Under the pieces are notes generated by a model that was given only the letters and a program-made list of their open reading frames with translations, had not been told where the DNA came from and did no database searches. The translations under genes and the position numbers were made by a program. Shown here one piece after another: positions 1-9,412 of a stretch of 14,444 bases of DNA (its first letter is position 1; every line of letters begins with the position of its first letter). This DNA comes from Larix sibirica (Eukaryota; Streptophyta; Pinopsida; Pinales; Pinaceae): NCBI GenBank assembly GCA_004151065.3, contig NWUY0300018320.1, positions 15,870 to 30,313 on the forward strand, given 5' to 3'.

Positions 1-429
1 TCAAAGCCAAAGAAACAAACAACATGGATAAAGCATGTCTTGGACTAAACCTATACTACCATATGATGAATAATTTACGTGTTTCTAAAAAACCTAACTT
101 TGAAGGAGGGAAGCATTTTGCTTGAAATTATAATAATTAACATTGGAAAATAATATTTTGTTCACAATAAAGAAGAGGAATAATATTTTAGGGAAAAATG
201 GCTTAATTCATATGGGTTTAATTTGCATTTAAATAACATCACCTTGTGTCCACTCCGACATAATTAGAAATTATTAAAATACTACCTACATGCAACTCAA
301 TAGATGCTTCACGCAATTAGATGATTGCATGAATAACGAATTGAACTAACTACTAATCAGGAGTAGCAATAAGGTGATCTCTAAGTGGATTGGAGGATCA
401 TATTCTATGTGAGTTTCCTTCATATATGC
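1..429. other. No gene identified at left edge
   Basis: AT-rich sequence with frequent stops in all frames. I recognise no conserved protein motif or RNA gene. It could hold the upstream part of the LINE remnant that becomes recognisable from about 430, but I could not follow it further 5'. Confidence 0.4.
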
Positions 430-860
430 GTCTATTATGTTGAAGTATTTGGGATTGTAAATCCAATTAGTGGCAAAGAATGTGGTTCATCAAGACTACA
501 TAGTATTTGCTCAAGGTAGATTCATTCTTGAAACTATGGTTTTTGCTTGGGAGATTATGGAGTGGGAAACAAACTCTAATATTGAAAATTTACTTTCAAA
601 AAGAATATGATTAAGTTGATTCATGTTTTATTTCTAACATGTTGATTTGTTTTGGGTTTAGCACTTTGTTTTTTTCCTTAGATTTATCTGCATCATCCTA
701 TTCATGAGGTATGTATTTTGGTCCCTTATTTATATGCCTTGATTGCATATACTCTAGGTTATTTGTTGGAACTCACCCATATTTGTTGTTGGATTGATGC
801 TAATATTCTCCCAAATTGTTACAAGATGGTTAATAAGAACTTCAAAAATCTCTCTAATGT
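430..860 (+). mobile_element. LINE reverse transcriptase remnant (5' segment of a split element)
   Basis: Decayed plant non-LTR retrotransposon reverse transcriptase, read in three successive frames. In frame 2, FAQGRFI (506-526), followed by AWEIMEW, resembles the conserved FVxGRxIxDN...AWEAxEW block. In frame 0, EYD-stop-VDSCFI (from 603) resembles the KAYDRVEWxFI block that carries the first catalytic aspartate. In frame 1, PYLYALIA (724-747), GYLLE and then ILPN..KMVN (to about 840) resemble the GCPLxPYLF block and the segment before the FADD motif. The FADD position itself appears as FKNL, so the catalytic pair is lost. Two frameshifts and an in-frame stop make it non-functional. Recognisable RT stops near 860, exactly where a diverged direct repeat begins, and LINE similarity resumes near 5430. 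This suggests interruption by a later insertion. The family assignment rests on motif order recalled from plant LINEs, not on a search. Confidence 0.65.
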
Positions 861-1617
861 ACATATGAGATCTATAACCTACAAAATCTTATAGAGGAAG
901 AACACCATTCAAAGGAAAACTAACCTAGAGAATATTCAATATCAATAAACATAGTAAGAACATTAAAGAGCACCTTATTTATCTTTGGAAATAAAATGGC
1001 TTAGTATTTATTTATAAGATCAAATGACATTATATAGAAACACAAAGTGTGCACACAATATGACAAAATATTAAGATATTGATGTATGAAGCCCTAGAGA
1101 TGGGAAGACGGATCTATATGTTCACATATAGTTACACTCAAGTGAAACACGAATTGATAATGAGGAACCCTCAATTCTTACTTGTCTTAAATGGATAATG
1201 ATTGGAAAGATAATGTGTTCTCTTTAGGGAGAACACCAGATATTCTTGCATGATAACCTTCCCTTTGGAACATTGATACCAGCTTCTTGGGGAGGGCATT
1301 AAGTGCTCTACATGCATTAGTTTCTCTCAATTTAGTTTTAAAGTGTCCCTTCTTTTAGCCTTGGGTAGGACGAAAAATAAAGTAGAAGATGAGGGTGAAT
1401 GGAAATGTGCCTCTAGCAACCCTAAAGGAATATTAATGAAAGCTCTAGTATTGAAGTGTTTGTTTGTGGAAAACTATAATAGTTGATGTCGGTTAGGTGA
1501 GTGGTGATCCTTGGAGCTATCACATAAATGTGGTATGTTTATCTCAAATTCATTATGGTTTAAGAAGGGACTCATACCAAATTTTGTTGGAAAGTACTGG
1601 AACTAGATCTGGTGAGG
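858..1617 (+). repeat. Diverged direct repeat, copy 1 (probable 5' LTR)
   Basis: Aligns collinearly with 4727-5395. Shared landmarks include ATAACCTA near 874, GAGAATATTCAATAT near 928, TTTGGAAATAAAATGG near 982-997, a shared run around CACAATTACAATCAAGT / CATATAGTTACACTCAAGT, and TTCTCTCAATTT near 1320. Divergence is high, with many substitutions and indels. The last 250 bases align only weakly, so the right end is uncertain. A sequence resembling the plant initiator-Met tRNA primer-binding site lies immediately downstream (1620). If these repeats are LTRs, the left TG terminus would be at 858, directly abutting the LINE remnant. I did not find a convincing target-site duplication. Confidence 0.5.
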
Positions 1618-1619
1618 TG

Positions 1620-1631
1620 TAGTATCAGGCT
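1620..1631 (+). other. Possible primer-binding site of LTR element
   Basis: TAGTATCAGGCT resembles the common plant LTR-retrotransposon site TGGTATCAGAGC (complement of initiator methionine tRNA), with one substitution and a one-base gap. It lies just downstream of the putative 5' LTR, as expected. A match this short could arise by chance. Confidence 0.3.
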
Positions 1632-1929
1632 AGTAAGTGCCTACTATCCAAAAAATTTGAAAGATCTATTTGGTAGAAGAAGGATAACTATATAGAAAGT
1701 TCATCATGATATCTATCTAGATACATGAATATGGAAGAATAATGATGTACATTACATGATTTGTGTGAAGTACGAGATGAGTTAGATCAAGAGAAATATT
1801 GAGGAAGCATACAAGTACTAAATGTGTAGCTAGGCCAAAAAGGGCCATTGGATATTTACATCTACCACATGACCTAAAGATGGTGTCTATTCATTAAAAA
1901 ATTATCTAGGAGAGAGAATGTAGTCCGAT

Positions 1930-2735
1930 AATGAGTTCCTTCACAACAATATGTGTGCTATGTGTTTGGGAAAAATATTTGTCAATACCAAGAAGGAATT
2001 GGCCCATGTATTTGGGATAATGTGGGATGGTAGTGAAGGTAGTACACCTGATGAGATGCCTAAAACTTTCTTATATGATTGGTTATACTAGAAAGAGATG
2101 GTGAATGTAAAAATATTTCATGAACCTGTTAACTATAAAAACAATGTGGGGTACTCTACATAGCTTGTTGATGCCAAGGCTTTGGGAATGATTGAGGCTA
2201 AACCTAAAGAGTGTACAACATATTTATCGACATTGTGGAGGATGGAAAATTCAAATGTGAATGATGTAGTGCCTATAAAACTACAAAAAATGATTTTTTA
2301 GAGAGTTGAGAACTTGTTCACTAAAGCTAGTGAAAAAACTATGGGTGAATGTGCTTGCTGCTAACATGTCATGGATGATGCTACTTTATATGTATATGAT
2401 GTGGCTAGAAACTATGTCATGAATGTATTCTAGCATAGGAATATATACTACCTCATTCTAGTGGACATGACCACTAAAATATGGAGTATGGAAGATGCCT
2501 CTAGAGGACTACAATCTTTAAGGAGGCATTGTTGTTGAAAAGTAGCACTGTTGGTGTTGATGGCCAATCTTTTGTGCATAGAGAGATGTGAAACTATGGA
2601 ATCTATGGGTGTGGTCAGTGAATCTAAAACCAAGGTATGGAAGACTATATATTACTTTTAGTTGAATTCTTATTGATTTCAGTGGGATAAAGGTGAACAT
2701 ATGATAAAACAAATGATGAACTAGGGGTATGATTA
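1930..2735 (+). pseudogene. Unidentified decayed coding-like sequence
   Basis: Frame 1 reads about 270 codons with roughly nine stops, fewer than expected for sequence this AT-rich. Several stops are TAG/TGA/TAA where a single C-to-T or G-to-A change from CAG, CGA, CAA or TGG would restore a sense codon, as in an aged coding region. Visible stretches include KTFLYDWLY, LVDAKALGMIEAKPKE, VENLFTKASEKTMGECACC and DATLYVYDVARNYVMNVF. None matches a retroelement gag, protease, RT or integrase motif that I know. The stretch lies between the two putative LTRs, so it may be a lineage-specific element protein or a captured host gene. I do not assign a function. Confidence 0.35.
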
Positions 2736-2992
2736 ATGTTGTTGAAACAGGTAGTTGATGGTGCACTATCGTTGAAGAGGACTAGCAAGAGGAAGGGAAA
2801 ACATGAAAGGAGGGACACTTGTTAATGTTAAGTTTTTTTAGTTCACTAGGGGGATGATTATTGGGTTTTCAATGGTGAGTTTATAAGTGAAATTTTCTTT
2901 GACTGGGTTCTAGGTGTTGTGCTTATAATTATAAATAGTGTGGCATTGTTGTTTGTAGGGAAAATCAAAGACGAGATCTAAGAAATCATGGG

Positions 2993-3706
2993 GTGATACA
3001 TTGTAATTTACATTTCTTTGAAGGGGCCAATCATAAAGGTGATGGAATAACATTGGTAGCTGAGAAAACAAGGTTCATTTTGTTCCACCAATCGAAAATA
3101 GTGGGGATAATGTTGAAGTGTGGTAGGAATCTTGAGATGTTGAACAAGGTCTTAGAAAACAAGATTATTTTGATTGTCATTATGGAGTAACATTATGGTT
3201 ATTTGGTCCTTAATTTGGAAGGCGTGTGTAAAAAGGGTGATGGAAGATGTGATAGTGTTGTCCTAAGTGACAAGAATGAGGAATGGATCAAGTGTTATAG
3301 GGTTGGGAAATAAGACCACTTTCTAGATCTATAAGAGAGGAACTTTTAGGGAGATTTTCTTCAATTTATGGATATGATTGATCGATAAAATGTATTTTGA
3401 AGAGGAAAGGATATTAAAGACCCTACAATCTAAGAAAAGGTGAATGCAAGTATGATGAAGGAAACACCATTGATCTATGGTAGGGTATTAAGGGGAATAG
3501 AGCTTTAGGTTTTCGGAAAAAGGTGATGAGGATTTGAGGCTCATAAAATCACCATGAATATAATAGTTGGAAACAAAATTAGGGTTTCATGGTGAAGGAA
3601 AATTTGGGCAATGCTAAACTTTACGTTCAATGGTGAAGGCCCATTGGAAAGCCTGGTTTATGGTACTTCTTTCAAACATAGAAACTTCAACTCAAATAAA
3701 ATCCAA
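2993..3706 (+). pseudogene. Unidentified coding-like stretch with several stops
   Basis: Frame 2 is open for 65 codons (2993-3190) and can then be read on to about 3706, with about eleven in-frame stops in 238 codons. Stop density is only slightly below random expectation, so the case is weaker than for the preceding stretch. Recognisable-looking text includes GDGITLVAEKTRFILFHQSK, KGDGRCDSVVLSDKNEEW and ETPLIYGRVLRGIE. No domain is recognised. It could be a continuation of the decayed reading frame at 1930-2735 in another phase, within the same element interior. Confidence 0.22.
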
Positions 3707-4660
3707 TAAACATGAATTAAATTTAATAATGAGTACCTAGTCTGGATACATAATTTGTAGTTGAAAATGAAGATGGGCGAATACATTGATAAAGTGTTGC
3801 ATGGACCATCATATTACCTACTTGAGTTGAAACCAACAAGTCAAAAGGTTTATGACATATCCAAGTGGGTATAAATTCTTATTAATTGCCTCACAAAAGG
3901 CCTCACAAGTTCTAGAGCATTTAGATACTATGCATATTGTTCATACTACCGCCATGCTTGTGTTAATCTCTGTAGGTGATTGCTAAGTAAAAGTAGTTGT
4001 TGGTCTTGTGTGAGATCGGGGTTGGTATAAAAATCAGAAGTGAGGTTATGGATCTATAAATCCAAAACCTCAACCTTAATTTACCCATCACATTTGAGGA
4101 ATGATCTTTGAATTGAACTTAAAGATAACGGATTGAGGTTTATTGATGATCACTTCCATTAAAATATTGATGCTATCTGGGTTTCGAGAGGCATATGTGG
4201 GTAAATATTCATGAGTATCCATGCGTTATTGTTGGAGATATAATGGTAGAATATTTGTGAGTAGAAAATCCTAGCTTCCTTGGCTTGAGGGTGTGTTAAG
4301 AGGAAATATGAGACCACAAATAAACATAGAAGCTAGGGTAAGGAATACATTAGATGCATAGATTGGTGACTAGATAAATCAATCTCAGTTCAAATACTAA
4401 GAGCTCAAATCACTAAAAACCCTATAAAATTACCAAATGCACAACTAAAAATCTACCTAAGAACTAGAGATTTAGGTTGGATGATTGTGCTACCACATAT
4501 GAGATTTTAATAAAAATATATTATTTCAGCAGGACATTCACTTTAGTGTTGAACCAAAGTAGGCTATATCCTTAGAGCAAGTGCTAATGTAGATTTGGGT
4601 TAGAGGGCACACTCTAATGAACTAGTTCTAGAATTTTTCTTCTGAGAATTGATTAAACCG
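3707..4660. other. No gene identified; interior of the insertion block
   Basis: AT-rich sequence with many stops on both strands. I see no integrase, RT or RNase H motif of an autonomous LTR element, so if the flanking repeats are LTRs the element is probably non-autonomous or unrecognisably decayed. A short purine run, GAGAGAAG (about 4660-4667), precedes TGTTGGG, a combination sometimes seen at a polypurine tract/LTR junction. However, the repeat alignment only begins about 60 bases later. Confidence 0.35.
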
Positions 4661-4726
4661 AGAGAAGTGTTGGGCCTAGAATTTTGACAAGACAAATTCC
4701 TTCTCTAATTCTCTATTACCATTTTA

Positions 4727-5395
4727 TGTATATGTAAACTCCATAACCTAGAAAACCTAGGTTATAGAGGAATCGCACTAACGAAAAGAAAAGTATCTAA
4801 GAGAATATTCAATATGTAGAAACACAATTATAACATAAGAGAGTGAACTAATTCTCTTTGGAAATAAAATGGATAAATATTTATTTGGAAGACCAAGGAA
4901 TATTATATAAAATTACTGAAAGTGTCCAGAAAACATGAGAAAGTATTAAAATACTAATGCACAAATCCCTAAATCTAGGAAGAGGAATCTAGATGCCAAT
5001 ACACAATTACAATCAAGTCAAACGATATCCACAAATCAAGAATTCTTAATGGTTACTTTAATAAGATGGATAATGATGACCAAGTGAATGTGTCCTCCTT
5101 GGGGAGGATGCCTACGTTACCTTCATGATAACTTGGGTTGGACATGGTGACTACATGGCTATTTTGAATAGGGTGAACTTCTTAGGGAGGGTGCTTGGTG
5201 TTATACATACATCACTCTCTTCTCTCAATTTGAGCAAAAGATATGTTTTTTTCTGGGTAAATTTATTATTTAGACACATTTGTCTTTTCCCCAAGTTCCA
5301 TACTCAATTCTCATCAACTATATTTTGGTCAGTATGTTTGGACACCCCTCTAGGTTGGACCCTTATTTTTGAATCTTATATTGAACCTAGGGTTG
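4727..5395 (+). repeat. Diverged direct repeat, copy 2 (probable 3' LTR)
   Basis: Same orientation as, and collinear with, 858-1617. The best-aligned parts are the ATAACCTA region (4743), GAGAATATTCAATAT (about 4801), TTTGGAAATAAAATGG (about 4858-4873), the run around 5000-5020, the CTTCATGATAACTT / CTTGCATGATAACCTT segment (about 5122) and CTCTCAATTT (about 5223). The strong divergence implies an old insertion if these are LTRs. The 92-codon open frame at 5125-5403 lies inside this repeat, has no recognised domain and is probably fortuitous. Confidence 0.5.
4743..4765. repeat. Perfect 9-bp inverted repeat with 5-bp loop
   Basis: ATAACCTAG at 4743-4751 and CTAGGTTAT at 4757-4765 are exact reverse complements separated by AAAAC. 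The matching site in repeat copy 1 (about 874-892) keeps the left arm but has a decayed right arm. It lies near the start of the putative LTR. No function can be assigned. Confidence 0.6.
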
Positions 5396-5429
5396 TCACA
5401 TGATATTTGTGTATTCTCTTTGGATTTGG

Positions 5430-6857
5430 GTTGTCACTATTCATGATGTGGGATGGGTATTTGTAAGGTTATATAATAAGTTTCATATATGACATCATAA
5501 GGAACTTCCATTCATAGGAAAGTTGACTCTTGTTGGTTGTATTATTCAAGCATGAAATTTTATTATGTGTTATATTGGTTTGATAATAGGGACCGATTTC
5601 AATAGCTTGACTATATTTTGAGAGATTAAATGTGTTCCAAGTATGGTGGAGAGTAAGGAATTCGATTAATGCCATGGGATATTTGCACCATGCCCAAGGA
5701 CCGGGGAGATCGATTGGATTATTGTTATCACTTGGTGGAGTATTAAAATAGCCAAGTGGGTGGTTTAATGTATTCAAGGTTCATCTCCTTAGATGATATT
5801 ATTTTGGCATTGGCTGGTGTCTTCATGTCATCATCAAGGTATAATAGTTTGGGGAACTTTTGAACTATGCAATATCATCTCATCTACTTATCTCTTTTAG
5901 GTCTTTGGTCCCCTCCACTTTCAGAACATATGGGCTACCTAGAAAGTAGTTGTTGGTCTGGTTCATTGGTAGTGGAAGGGAAACATGCCTAGTTTTTATT
6001 TATATTTCGATCCCATTATGAGTTGGAGGGTCCAATATTGATGTGTGGTAGAGTTTCCCCATTTTTTATCAAATAGATCGTGTAGGAAGAGCACATTTAT
6101 TTTGAGTTGTTTGTTGAATTTTGTATCTTAGTCTTGGAAAAAATGGAATGATCTTGTTCAATAATATGGTCTATTTTTTTCTTATCATCCTGAAATTATG
6201 GAGATTCGGGGACTTATCTCATATGCTAAGTTGTATAAATTGAATATTGGAATTCCAGGAATTTTTTGAAGAGATTGGATTTTATGTTTTTGTCATCCAC
6301 TTCAATAGTATAAATATCATTGTCTATATTCCATAAATAATAAAAGGTATCCATTATCCATGGTACTAAATTATCACTTGATATCCATGGATTCAAAGGA
6401 CCGATGGATTCTGCATCGATTGCAAAATGCTTGGTCATATAAGTTTTCTTATAATTTGAGAGTTTTTCATGGTTAGTGATTTATTAGGGGGTTTCGCCCA
6501 AGACCAAGTATGCAAGAGTGGACTTTATAATATCCCATATCATGTTTTTTAGTGTTGCAATATAGCAAAAAAAATCATTTGGGAGTGTCAATATGCCAAA
6601 TAATATTGGAATTTTCTTTAGGATCGGTGCTCAAGAATGCTTCAGGCAAGCGTTCATTTGAATTCTATTTATTTGGTGATTGGTTATCTCAACTTCACCC
6701 TTTAGTTGGAGCGATTTGGAATTTCTCAAATTCGATGATAGCTTTTTTCATTTTATGGAGGATTAGATGTAAGGTAGTTTTTGTTGATGAGGTTATCTCA
6801 TTGTCTTCCTTTTGTTCTATGTGGCAAGATGGAGTTCGCCATCAACTTATTTTGTAA
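5430..6857 (+). mobile_element. LINE remnant: late RT segment and zf-RVT-like C-terminal part
   Basis: Decayed non-LTR retrotransposon ORF2 sequence on the plus strand, with repeated frameshifts and stops. GKLTLVGCII (5517-5546) matches the conserved block after the RT palm (SxxGKLTLVxxVLQA). PWDICTMPKDRG (5672 onward) matches the WdxiCxPKxxGGLGL block. A long frame around 5900-6270 contains KKWNDLV and later text typical of the linker. The end is the zf-RVT region: GVSPKTKYAR near 6490, WECQYAK (6580-6600) in place of the usual HLFxxCPYA, then an open frame to 6857 with LVGAIWNFSNSMIAFFILWR and KVVFVDE, like the (L/I)xxxxW.IWKxRN.xxFxD block. I see no RNase H domain after it. It is probably the 3' continuation of the RT remnant at 430-860. 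Confidence 0.62.
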
Positions 6858-6911
6858 ATTTGAACATTAACAAAATTTAGAGAAATATTAAATTTATTTG
6901 GTAATCATTGT

Positions 6912-7154
6912 ATAGAACCCGAGAAAGGAAAAGGTGGAGACTAATAATGTTGTTAGTAGCATTGTTAGTTATTTATCATTAAAATGTAGTTAGCTATAAT
7001 ATATTTAGACATACGGGAAGACACAATCAAACATAATTTTCTCCATCTTGCAATAAGTTTTCCTATAATAATAAGATGATTCTATGTAGAAGATATTTTT
7101 TATATCTATAAAATAATGCTTTCTAGTTTTCTTTGTTCTTCATTATTTATCAAT
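6912..7154 (+). repeat. LTR-like segment A (3' part of an LTR)
   Basis: Aligns with 12126-12345. Shared landmarks are TAATGTTGTTA, AGCTATAA.ATATT, TTTTCCTAT..AATAAG.TGATTCTATG and AAGATA.TTTT. The right end, TTATCA, is followed two bases later by TGGTATAAAATC, so it reads as an LTR 3' end followed by a primer-binding site. The left end of the LTR cannot be found; it would abut the 3' end of the LINE remnant. Segment A lacks the minisatellite expansion seen in segment B. Confidence 0.55.
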
Positions 7155-7166
7155 TGGTATAAAATC
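7155..7166 (+). other. Possible primer-binding site after LTR segment A
   Basis: TGGTATAAAATC matches TGGTATCAGAGC (initiator-Met tRNA complement, typical of plant Copia-type elements) at 9 of 12 positions. It is at the expected place immediately after the LTR-like segment. Its mutated state agrees with the age of the surrounding sequence. Confidence 0.4.
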
Positions 7167-7640
7167 TTATGCTCCTACCTTCTAGAGCTAAGGAAATAGA
7201 GGGAACAACATCCTCTATATCTAGGATCTATATCCAAGAGTCTATAAACAGATTATCTCTCTAAATTGCAGTAGCAATTTCATATTTATTTATTTTTAAC
7301 TCATTGTGCCTCCTAATTCAACTCACAAGGAGGGACTTTACATATAGATTTATAGACTTGGATCTTGTAGAATCAACAACAAATTCTCTATCAACATAGA
7401 CAATTCATGCAACAATAGAGTCGAGTGTTTTCATAATTGATACAAAATCTTGTTGGTTTAACTATTTATAGGCCTTAATCTGCATCTTCTTATGCAATGC
7501 ATTGGGTCCCTAAAGTAGCATTTCCTTAATTTTATAGTGCATTTGATGGGGATCAAGTCGATACTTCATTTATATAATTCTTCTCATATTTTAAATGCAT
7601 GAAGGAGATAATAAAGTGTGATACTATTTCATTCACAACT
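7167..7640. other. No gene identified; possible element interior or leader
   Basis: About 470 bases between the primer-binding-site-like sequence and the next LTR-like fragment. Stops occur in every frame and I recognise no gag or pol motif. If segments A and 7641-7750 belonged to one element, this would be a very short interior, as in TRIM-type non-autonomous elements, but no clear polypurine tract precedes 7641. Confidence 0.3.
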
Positions 7641-7750
7641 TGTCACATGGGCCAAGGGTTGGAAATACAATGGTGGGACACTTTACAACAATGATGGGTT
7701 GAATGAACACCTCTTATTATAAGCCTAAATAATGTGGAATTGATCAACAC
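7641..7750 (+). repeat. LTR-like segment C (5' part of an LTR)
   Basis: TGTCACATGGGCC at 7641, then TGGGACACTTT (7674-7684), then AATGTGGAAT (7731-7740), follow the same order as GGTCACATAGACC, TGGGACACTTT and AACGTGGAAT at 12057-12128. TGTCACATGG has the TG start expected of an LTR. The match stops near 7750, just before the sequence shared with the second LUG copy begins (7755). The fragment is short, so the homology is moderate evidence only. Confidence 0.4.
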
Positions 7751-7846
7751 TTCTAATTTCATCACCAATTAGAATGACTTATGCATTTATCTTCATGACT
7801 CATTCTATCATGATGGTCATAATGAAGGTTTATGGGCAAGGTGGCT

Positions 7847-8900
7847 TGGTCATCTTCTCGTCTAACAATGGTTTAAGGAACTACAAATTCTATTTTTCCA
7901 TCCTTAAGTTCTACAATTTCAACACCATATACTCATAACCCTAGAGATGTAATTTCCATGATTGGTGCATTTCAATTTTCAACATAGTGGTACAACTCAT
8001 TTAAGAATGTTGATAATGTATGAATCTAATGGATATGGATCCCTTGGTTCACATTCTAATCCTCTAGATAATATAGATAATTTTGTGGAAGATGGGTCCT
8101 TGGATGATAATGGGGAATCATTTCTATCTCATGATGACAAATATGCTAGGGATACAATAGGTCGATGTAAGGATGTTAGGAAAGGGTTTTAATTTTTAGT
8201 GTTTAGTTGAATTCGAGCCCACATTAATAAATTTTTATGTTGACCATTTTACCTTGATGGAAAATTACTAGCTACTGCTAGACATGAGAAGAACGTAGTG
8301 TTATTAAGCATGTAAAATCTCAAATATAAAGGTTCCCTTCAAGATAATTTATTTTTTATCAGTGGTGTGTGATGACATCCTAATTCCATGCATTTGAATA
8401 CATATTATTTTGACATCACATTGAAAATATGGGATTAAAACAATCCAAACTATATCTTAGATACCTTTTCTAGTCATATCAAGATTGTAATGTCCCTTGA
8501 TTTCCACCATAACCATGTAGATCTTATCTTTTCTTGTGATGGAGAAAGTGATTATGTCATAGGAATGTTAACCATGCTATGTGCATACAAATTTTCAAGG
8601 GAAGTATGTGTCGATTGAAATTTTATCCATATTTTCATAATTATCTTACTACAATGGTTTCTAGTAATGTCATGTCAATATTTTATGTTGAGACTAGACC
8701 TTGTTTACCTTGTTTACACTGATATAGAAAGACCATGCACTCTTTATGCTGATACAAAAAAACATAATTATGTGGCATCTATTACTAAGGATTTTATCAA
8801 GGTATGGAACCTTGGTTCTAGAGGTTATGGTGAAGATTCTATAACATTCTTTCTTTCTAGCAAAACTAGCCTAACTGTAGGTTGGAGAAGTTTTTCAATT
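7847..8900 (+). pseudogene. LUG: LEUNIG-like WD40 corepressor retropseudogene, copy 1
   Basis: Broken copy of the plant transcriptional corepressor LEUNIG (or its paralogue LUH). It begins in frame 2 in the Ser/Thr/Pro-rich linker (GTTN, then SSTISTPYTHNPRDVISM), shifts to frame 0 near 7965 (FQHSGTT, FVEDG), and continues through GSLDDNGESFLSHDD (8094-8138), RDTIGRC, LDGKLLATARHEK, LKIWD (8421-8435), VMSLDFHHNHVDLIFSCD. It then shifts to frame 2 (IFKGSMCRLKFYP, YVETR at 8684-8698, MHSLC) and returns to frame 0 for VASITKDFIKVWNLGSRG (to 8825). Similarity fades near 8900 (LTVGWRSF). That leaves about 340 codons with several stops and at least three frameshifts. The LisH/LUFS N-terminus and the last WD repeats are missing. 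Known LUG genes have many introns, whereas this copy has none, so I infer a processed retrocopy. No poly(A) tail or target duplication was found. The 76-codon open frame at 7962-8192 is a surviving fragment. Confidence 0.85.
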
Positions 8901-9258
8901 GCACATCATTTAGAAGACCGAGAATGTTTAGTTTTAAAGTTATTCCAACAAACAAGATTGAATGTATACATTGTTAAAGAATCAAGTTTTCAAGCTATAG
9001 TTATTTTAGAGTAGCTAAATAACATGAGGATCTACATGATGCATATTCATTTTTAAGAGGGAAACATAATTCAACATTTATTAATATGTTTAGATATGCA
9101 TTTTTTGGGTTTTTTTCTATTTTCCATATTAATACAAAGATTTCCTTTGGGACTCACCTTATCCACCTTGATTTCAATTTTATCAGCTATCATTGAGAAA
9201 CTCTTTGTAGGTATTAGCCAATAGTTGCATGCTCCCAAAGTTTTAAGGTTCTTTTGTA
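8901..9258. other. No gene identified downstream of LUG copy 1
   Basis: The 115-codon open frame begun at 8667 runs on to 9014, but after about 8890 it no longer resembles LUG. Beyond it the sequence is AT-rich with no recognised motif. It is absent from the second copy, because that copy ends at an N equivalent to position 8963. Confidence 0.4.
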
Positions 9259-9312
9259 ATTTTATATCTATGATCTAGAACAAATATTTTATATCTATGA
9301 TCTAGAACAAAT
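9259..9312. repeat. Perfect 27-bp tandem duplication at a contig edge
   Basis: The 27-base unit at 9259-9285 is repeated exactly at 9286-9312, only eight bases before the single N at 9320. The second unit plus the seven bases after it (9286-9319) is identical to 11888-11921, immediately after the other N. The duplication may therefore be an assembly end effect rather than a genomic repeat. Confidence 0.85.
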
Positions 9313-9319
9313 ATTTTGG

Positions 9320-9320
9320 N
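9320..9320. other. Single N: probable contig join
   Basis: An isolated N separates the 27-bp duplication from sequence that restarts as a copy of 7755 onward. Such an abrupt jump back to upstream sequence at an ambiguous base is typical of a scaffolding join of nominal length. Confidence 0.8.
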
Positions 9321-9412
9321 AATTTCATCACCAATTAGAATGACTTATGCATTTCTCTTCATGACTCATTCTATCAGGATGGTCATAATGAAGGTTTATG
9401 GGCAAGGTGGCT
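9321..9412 (+). repeat. Left part of the second copy (matches 7755-7846)
   Basis: Ninety-two bases match 7755-7846 with two substitutions that I can see (TTATCTTC to TTCTCTTC; ATCATGATG to ATCAGGATG). The match ends at GGCT (9409-9412), and copy 1 continuity resumes at GGCT (10770-10773). In between lies 9413-10769, which is absent from copy 1. Confidence 0.9.

Noticed and set aside
1750-1890. Possible BED/hAT transposase trace (VRDELDQEKY, then KGPLDIY)
   Set aside because: KGP[ILM]D-type text occurs in plant hAT-like proteins, but there is no zinc-finger pattern and no further DUF659 or dimerisation motif; the match is too short.
2448-2766. Two overlapping minus-strand open frames (61 and 82 codons)
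   Set aside because: Antisense to the plus-strand decayed reading frame at 1930-2735; composition is His/Ser/Thr-rich, typical of a shadow frame.
5125-5403. 92-codon plus-strand open frame
   Set aside because: It lies within the diverged direct repeat, the matching region of copy 1 is not open, and no domain is recognisable.
5469-5777. 102-codon minus-strand open frame
   Set aside because: It is antisense to the plus-strand LINE segment carrying GKLTLV and WDICTMPKD, so it is a shadow.
6226-6438. 70-codon minus-strand open frame
   Set aside because: Antisense to the LINE linker region; no recognised motif.
7962-8192. Small functional gene of 76 codons, repeated identically at 10889-11119
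   Set aside because: It is an open fragment of the LUG linker in a frame that continues past stops with LUG similarity; identity between copies reflects recent duplication or allelism, not proven constraint.
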